A model generated the notes under the pieces. It made no database searches. It saw only the letters and a list, made by a program, of their open reading frames with translations, and was not told where the DNA came from. A stretch of DNA of 64,000 nucleotides, taken from contig CM076139.1 of the NCBI GenBank assembly GCA_038025085.1, positions 24,381,807-24,445,806 of the forward strand, read 5' to 3'. This DNA is from Tetragonia tetragonoides. Taxonomy: Eukaryota; Streptophyta; Magnoliopsida; Caryophyllales; Aizoaceae. Below are positions 59,346 to 64,000 of the stretch, piece by piece. How positions within the stretch are numbered: the stretch's first letter is position 1; each line of letters opens with the position of its first letter. The position numbers and the translations under genes were made by a program.

Positions 59346-59940
59346 ACCATCTTCACAATAAATAAGAAGTGCAGACAGTTCTATGAGCCATTTTGATTTA
59401 GTCCATCATATTCCAAAACCAAAACGTAGTGAAGCGTTTGGCTCCAGTGGAAATAGACACTCCTTGATCGTACCATTTTAGTAATTTGAGAAAAAGAACA
59501 TTGGGGGAGGGGGGCACCAAAGCAAGGAACCACAAGAAGATTCATAGTAACACAAAGACAAGGAGGGATAACATAAGTCATAATTATGAACACATCCTCC
59601 CATTAAGATAATTGCAACCTTAAATTGAACTTGAGCAGGATCCTAAACTAGAACACAATAAAATCACCAACATGACAGTTACAAGCACTGTCTTCTTTTA
59701 AGTTACAGCGTTATTGAAAGATTATCAGGAAAATCACAAATTTATTTATTATGTAAGAATTCCTATCTCTTCTAGCACTGTTTTAGGATTCTTTTCCATT
59801 CTTGAAGCATCCTAGAGCAGTGAACCTGTTTAAAGCTTAGGGTTTGAGCCAGTTTGCTCACTGCCGAAAGCACAATGAGGTAGACATTTAACAGTTTGTT
59901 CATCTCTCTTCTGATGTCATTACTTCCATTGATATATTTC

Positions 59941-60723
59941 TGTTGAGGTAACGCCCCAAATACCAAGTATTATTATTAGTTGTGTTTTATTTTATTTTGG
60001 TTTGTAAAGAAAATAAAATAAAACAAAAGGAAAAGAAAAACAAAAATAAAAGAAAAGGACTGAAGTCAACCGAATCGTTTTCGGTTTGGAATTGCGTGGG
60101 GGTGCTAGTCCGTTTATGGGCTACACTTGCTATTTTGTTTGTTAGGCCCATATGCCATTTAGCGGTGATGTGTGGCTTCCTACAGAAGCTAAGTTGATGA
60201 TTGAAAATAAAAGGCACAAGCCTTTTATTTGTGGAACAGCCGAGACAAGAGAAAAGTCGTGAGACACACAAGCACAAAACAGCAAACACATAGACTGAGA
60301 GCCAGGTGATCAGAGGTGAGTTCCGGTTGGTGTGGATGCTGAGAAGACAGCTTGTGGGTGAGGATAATCGAGGTGATCTTCAGCACGGAATATACGGTGT
60401 TTCGTATTGATCATCGACAGGTATTTTGCGCGTGTTTCTTTGGGTTTGTGGGAGTACCAAATTGAGTTAGAATTTGTCAATTTGTACTAGTACCAAAGAT
60501 AGATAGTCTACTTATTGTTTGATCTTGTGATTGTTACCTTTGTACTCTTGATTATCATAGTGGATTATATTTTAGTGTGTGGAGATTCGCACCGTGGTTT
60601 TTCCCCTAATTGAGAGGGGTTTTCCACGTAAAAATTGTCTGTGTTGATTTCGGGTTCTTGCACTTTATTTTTCCGATTATCTGTTGTTGTGATTGTGGGT
60701 AAATACCGTAGTTTTCCCCAACA
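59941..60723 (+). repeat. 5' LTR of the gag-only Copia element
   Basis: 783 bases, TG...CA ended. Differs from the 3' LTR mainly at single positions (for example GGAATTGCG against GGAGTTGCG) and in the A-rich stretch near 60020-60050. Confidence 0.94.
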
Positions 60724-60810
60724 AGTGGTATCAGAGCTTTGGTTGTAGGATCCGTGTGGTGGGAAAATTACTGTATTTGTTGAAGGGAGGAATTATTTTG
60801 TGCAAGTAAG

Positions 60811-62163
60811 ATGTCTGGTAGTGTGCCCAAATTTGATATTCCTTTGTTTGATGGTAAAATTAATTTTACTGTGTGGAAGAGTACGGTTGAGGATTTGTTG
60901 GTTCAACAAAATTTAGATGAGGCTTTAGATGAGACAAAGCCTAGTGGGGTGACAGATGCCCAATGGACATCGAAGAAGAAGAAGAAAGCTGTCAGTACTA
61001 TTAGATTAGCTATGGCTCCGGAGATCAAGTATAATTACTTGACTGAGACAGATCCAAAGAAGTTGTTGGAAAAGCTCCAGAGTGTATATGCATCAAAGTC
61101 ACTGACTAACAAGCTTTGTTTAAGATATAAGTTGTACCAGCTAAAGATGGAGCAAGGTACAGTGTTGCAGGACCACATTAATAACTTTAACCAGCTAGTA
61201 TGTCAGTTGAGAAATGCAGATGAGAAGATCTCCAATTAGGAGGAGGCATTGTTATTGTTGGCTTCACTACCTAAGTCCTACAGGCCAATTGTGCAGACAT
61301 TACTTGTAGGGAGGACAGAGATTACGCTAGATGAAGCAATGACAGTGTTGAGAGAAAATGATCGGATGATGTTGCAGGTTTATGGTATCTCTTCAAGTGA
61401 TGGAGGAGATAGAGTACTAGCTGCGGAGGTGTCCGAGAGAGGGAGGAATCATGAGAGAAGAGGTGGTGGCCCGAGAAGTAGATCGAAGTCGCGCGCGAGA
61501 GACTTTAGTAACATAGAGTGTTACTATTGTGGTGAGAAGGGTCATATTCAGAGTCGTTGCCCAAAGATGAGAGATGATTTGAAGAGTTTCAAGCAGCTGC
61601 AAGAGAAGATGAGTAAGACCAAAATTGATGATGATAGCGGTTCCTCTAATGTGGCTATGTCTAGTGATGGTAATAAGGAGTTGTTCTTGGCTAGTAACAA
61701 TGAGAAGAAGGAAAGCCAAGAGAGTTGGGTGTTGGACTCCGGCGCTTCGGTTCATATTTGTAGAGACCATGCTATGTTTGATACTTTGTGCCAAGATGGT
61801 GAGTATGGTGACATCAACATGGGGAGTGGTAAGATGAAGGTCAAAGGGATGGGAAGCATCCGAATTGAGCTCCATGGTGGTGTGACTAGAACCTTCCAAA
61901 ATGTGAGGTATGTACCCAATGCTCGTGTCAATGTGATTTCGTTGGGTGAGTTGACATCGCATGGGTGTAGATACATTGGTACGGGAAGGTGGTGCAAAGT
62001 GTATCGTGGTGCTACTTTGATTGTGCAAAGGAGGAAGGCGGAGAACAACTTGTGCTATGTTGAGGGTCATTGCGTAGAGAGGAGCAAGACCGTGAAGAAG
62101 AAGGTCCGTTTTTCGGACAAGGTGGAGGTATTTGGTGATTTGGGTCGAGGGAGGATTTGTTGA
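60811..62163 (+). CDS. Copia gag-protease frame with one in-frame stop
   Basis: The ATG at 60811 starts a 451-codon frame that is open to TGA at 62161-62163 except for one TAG at 61237-61239. Gag (UBN2/DUF4219-like) has FDIPLFDGKINFTVWKSTVE and LCLRYKLYQLKMEQGTVLQD. A basic Arg/Ser region precedes the CCHC knuckle CYYCGEKGHIQSRC (about 61521-61560). The retropepsin site is WVLDSGASVHIC (about 61727-61762). The frame finishes with VRFSDKVEVFGDLG inside the PPT region and overlaps the first six bases of the 3' LTR. The single stop could be read through, be a real mutation, or mark a two-protein layout; other copies would decide. Confidence 0.88.
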
Positions 62164-62939
62164 GGTAACGCCCCAAATACCAAGTATTATTATTAGTTGT
62201 GTTTTATTTTATTTTGGTTTGTAAAGAAAATAAAATAAAAGAAAAACAAAAGAAAAACAAAAATAAAAGAAAGGGACTGAAGTCAACCGAATCGTTTTCG
62301 GTTTGGAGTTGCGTGGGGGTGCTAGTCCGTTTATGGGCTACACTTGCTATTTTGTTTGTTAGGCCCATATGCCATTTAGCGGTGATGTGTGGCTTCCTAC
62401 AGAAGCTAAGTTGATGATTGAAAATAAAAGGCACAAGCCTTTTATTTGTGGAACAGCCGAGACAAGAGAAAAGCCGTGAGACACACAAGCACAAAACAGC
62501 AAACACATAGAGAGAGAGCCAGGTGATCAGAGGTGAGTTCCGGTTGGTGTGGATGCTGAGAAGACAGCTTGTGGGTGAAGATAATCGAGGTGATCTTCGG
62601 CACGGAATATACGGTGTTTCGTATTGATCATCGACAGGTATTTTGCGCGTGTTTCTTTGGGTTTGTGGGAGTACCAAATTGAGTTAGAATTTGTCAATTT
62701 GTACTAGTACCAAAGATAGATAGTCTACTTATTGTTTGATCTTGTGATTGTTACCTTTGTACTCTTGATTATCATAGTGGATTATATTTTAGTGCGTGGA
62801 GATTCGCACCGTGGTTTTTCCCTAATTGAGAGGGGTTTTCCACGTAAAAATTGTCTGTGTTGATTTTGGGTTCTTACACTTTATTTTTCCGATTATCTGT
62901 TGTTGTGATTGTGGGTAAATACCGTAGTTTTCCCCAACA
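62158..62939 (+). repeat. 3' LTR of the gag-only Copia element
   Basis: 782 bases, near-identical to 59941-60723. The TGA that ends the gag-protease frame lies at its first bases. Confidence 0.94.
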
Positions 62940-63228
62940 ATTTCTTACTAGTGTGGAAATCAGAGCATATTTGGGAAAAGAAACTAATGAAGCAAAAAAT
63001 TGATTTTGAAATTCATGTACTACTGCCAGTGAACCATAACCTTAATTTTTGCTATAATGGGGTTGTTTCAGACTAGTTCGAGAATAGAAAACAGCCATGT
63101 AAGCAAGAATATGGTTCTTCTCAACAACCCAGTAATTGTCCCGCCGGGGGATCATCGCAAGTTAATTTCAAATTTTTTCTCTCTCTAGCTGGGTTCTAAA
63201 GGTCTCTCTCGGTGATTCTCCCAGGGCC

Positions 63229-64000
63229 ATGGCAAAAGGGCCAAAAGCTCAAGCTCGAAAGGGGAAACAACATAGTAATCGGTTAGAACAAGAAAGATAG
63301 AGGAGAACTCTCGTCAAGCTCCAAGGATGTTGTGATTGCTGGCTCTAGCAAAGGCCCTCAATCGAAGGATGCGAAACAATCTAAGGCTGTTCTAGAACTA
63401 GTGAGTACTCAACCACTAGCTCTCTCTCCCCCAGATGGGGCTGATGGAGCGTCTCTGGTGCTGATTGAAGACTTGTCGCCGGTGGAAACGCTTCATCAGC
63501 TACAGAATCAGTCTGATTGTGCGATTAATCAGGTTCGTAGGATAGCGCAAGATGAGGTACCGGTGTTGGAAGAGATTCTCCCAGCCAGGGAGGCTCCAGT
63601 TGGGCCCTCGATTACACTTAATTCAGTCTGGCGAGCCTTATTCCCAAATACACCGGAGGGGGTGGTGACTCAACTACCGCCTTCAAATCAACCACTGCCA
63701 TTAAACCAAAGTAAAACATCTTTGAAGTTTACCTCTTCAGATATTCAATCAGAGGTTGATTATTGGAAAAATGCTATTGTATGTTATGTTCTGGGAGCAA
63801 ATCCGCCTATTTCAGTTATGGAGGGGTATTTTAAGAGGATTTGGGGTGGATTGGGAATTGATAAAATCTTTGTATTGCCTAAGGGTGTTTACATGGTGAG
63901 ATTTGATACCTTTGACAATAAAACTAAAGTACTTGAGCAGGATATGACATATTTTGATGGTAAGCCTGTTATAATGAAGTCTTGGGTGCCTGATTTAGAT
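63229..64000 (+). mobile_element. LINE first open reading frame (DUF4283), running off the window
   Basis: An ATG at 63229 opens a short basic frame (MAKGPKAQARKGKQHS) that stops at 63300. From about 63311, one frame over, the sequence is open to the window end for some 230 codons. It is acidic and Pro-rich at first, then has the DUF4283 nucleic-acid-binding fold of plant LINE ORF1 proteins: DYWKNAIVCYVLGANPP (about 63755-63805), FKRIWG, KIFVLPKGVYMVRF and MTYFDGKPVIMKSWVP. A one-base shift near 63300 separates start and body, so this copy is slightly damaged or its start lies elsewhere. The zinc knuckle and reverse transcriptase would lie past the window. Confidence 0.75.

Larger units (their letters stand above)
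59941..62939 (+). mobile_element. Gag-only Copia element (TR-GAG-like), target duplication ATTTC
   Basis: Two LTRs of 783 and 782 bases (59941-60723, 62158-62939) begin TGTTGAGG and end CCCCAACA, and differ at only about a dozen positions by eye, so the insertion is young. The 5-base flanks 59936-59940 and 62940-62944 are ATTTC. A primer-binding site TGGTATCAGAGC (initiator-Met tRNA type) sits at 60726-60737, two bases inside the 5' LTR, and a purine-rich tract (GGGTCGAGGGAGGATT) precedes the 3' LTR. The 1.4-kb interior codes for gag, a zinc knuckle and an aspartic protease; integrase, reverse transcriptase and RNase H are wholly absent. Mobilisation would need enzymes from an autonomous relative. 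Confidence 0.95.

Noticed and set aside
61417..62070. 217-codon minus-strand frame
   Set aside because: Antisense shadow of the gag-protease frame, which has clear motifs.
59982..62677. Repeated small frames at 59982-60289 and 62199-62677
   Set aside because: Both lie in the LTRs of the gag-only Copia element and are identical by virtue of LTR duplication.

Overview
This is nuclear DNA from a flowering plant, most likely a eudicot. The evidence is AT-rich sequence, GT-AG introns, plant-only gene families (DYW-type PPR, UGT708-like glycosyltransferase, ABCB27/ALS1-like half ABC transporter) and a dense load of plant LTR retrotransposons, LINEs, SINEs and MITEs. I could not name the species. 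Only one host gene looks intact: the saccharopine-dehydrogenase-like gene at 9893-6810 on the minus strand. Most other host genes are broken or partial.

Layout. 1-1790: no gene assigned. 1791-3554 (-): frameshifted tandem copy of the saccharopine-dehydrogenase-like gene. 4951-6322 (+): UGT708-like glycosyltransferase pseudogene. 6810-9893 (-): intact saccharopine-dehydrogenase-like gene. 10137-10825: a TIR-bounded minisatellite with a MITE inside it. 11690-12125: LINE scrap. 13878-14893 (-): TPR/FKBP-like fragment and an adjoining unassigned reading frame. 17705-19334 (+): DYW2-like PPR gene with a nonsense codon and a frameshift.

The main structure is a large inverted duplication. Left arm ~19862-27940 and right arm ~45780-56407 carry, in opposite orientation, exons 6-12 (my numbering) of an ABCB27/ALS1-like half ABC transporter. 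The right arm runs on into five further 5' exons up to 58881. The left copy is a 5'-truncated pseudogene. The right copy is longer but has damaged splice junctions. Since the duplication, the right arm has gained a LINE (54010-55708) and an 853-bp solo LTR (48938-49790); the left arm shows both empty sites.

The ~17.8-kb spacer between the arms is a nest of insertions around an aspartic-protease pseudogene on the minus strand (exons 41343 to ~31620). A Ty1/Copia element (32978-40438, TSD CTATT) splits the protease gene and itself carries a non-autonomous CACTA element (37495-38937, TSD TTA). A 3.2-kb solo LTR (41463-44631, TSD ATACA) sits in a LINE remnant upstream. A LINE fragment lies at the 3' end, itself split by a possible hAT-like insertion and a second TIR-bounded minisatellite. 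A SINE with target-site duplications lies at 28897-29168.

Distal to the transporter exons, 59941-62939 is a young Copia derivative with two near-identical LTRs that codes only for gag, zinc knuckle and protease (the TR-GAG class). The window ends in the open first frame of a LINE (DUF4283). The best candidates for follow-up are the inverted transporter duplication as a possible dsRNA/siRNA source, the gag-only Copia element and the two TIR-bounded minisatellites.
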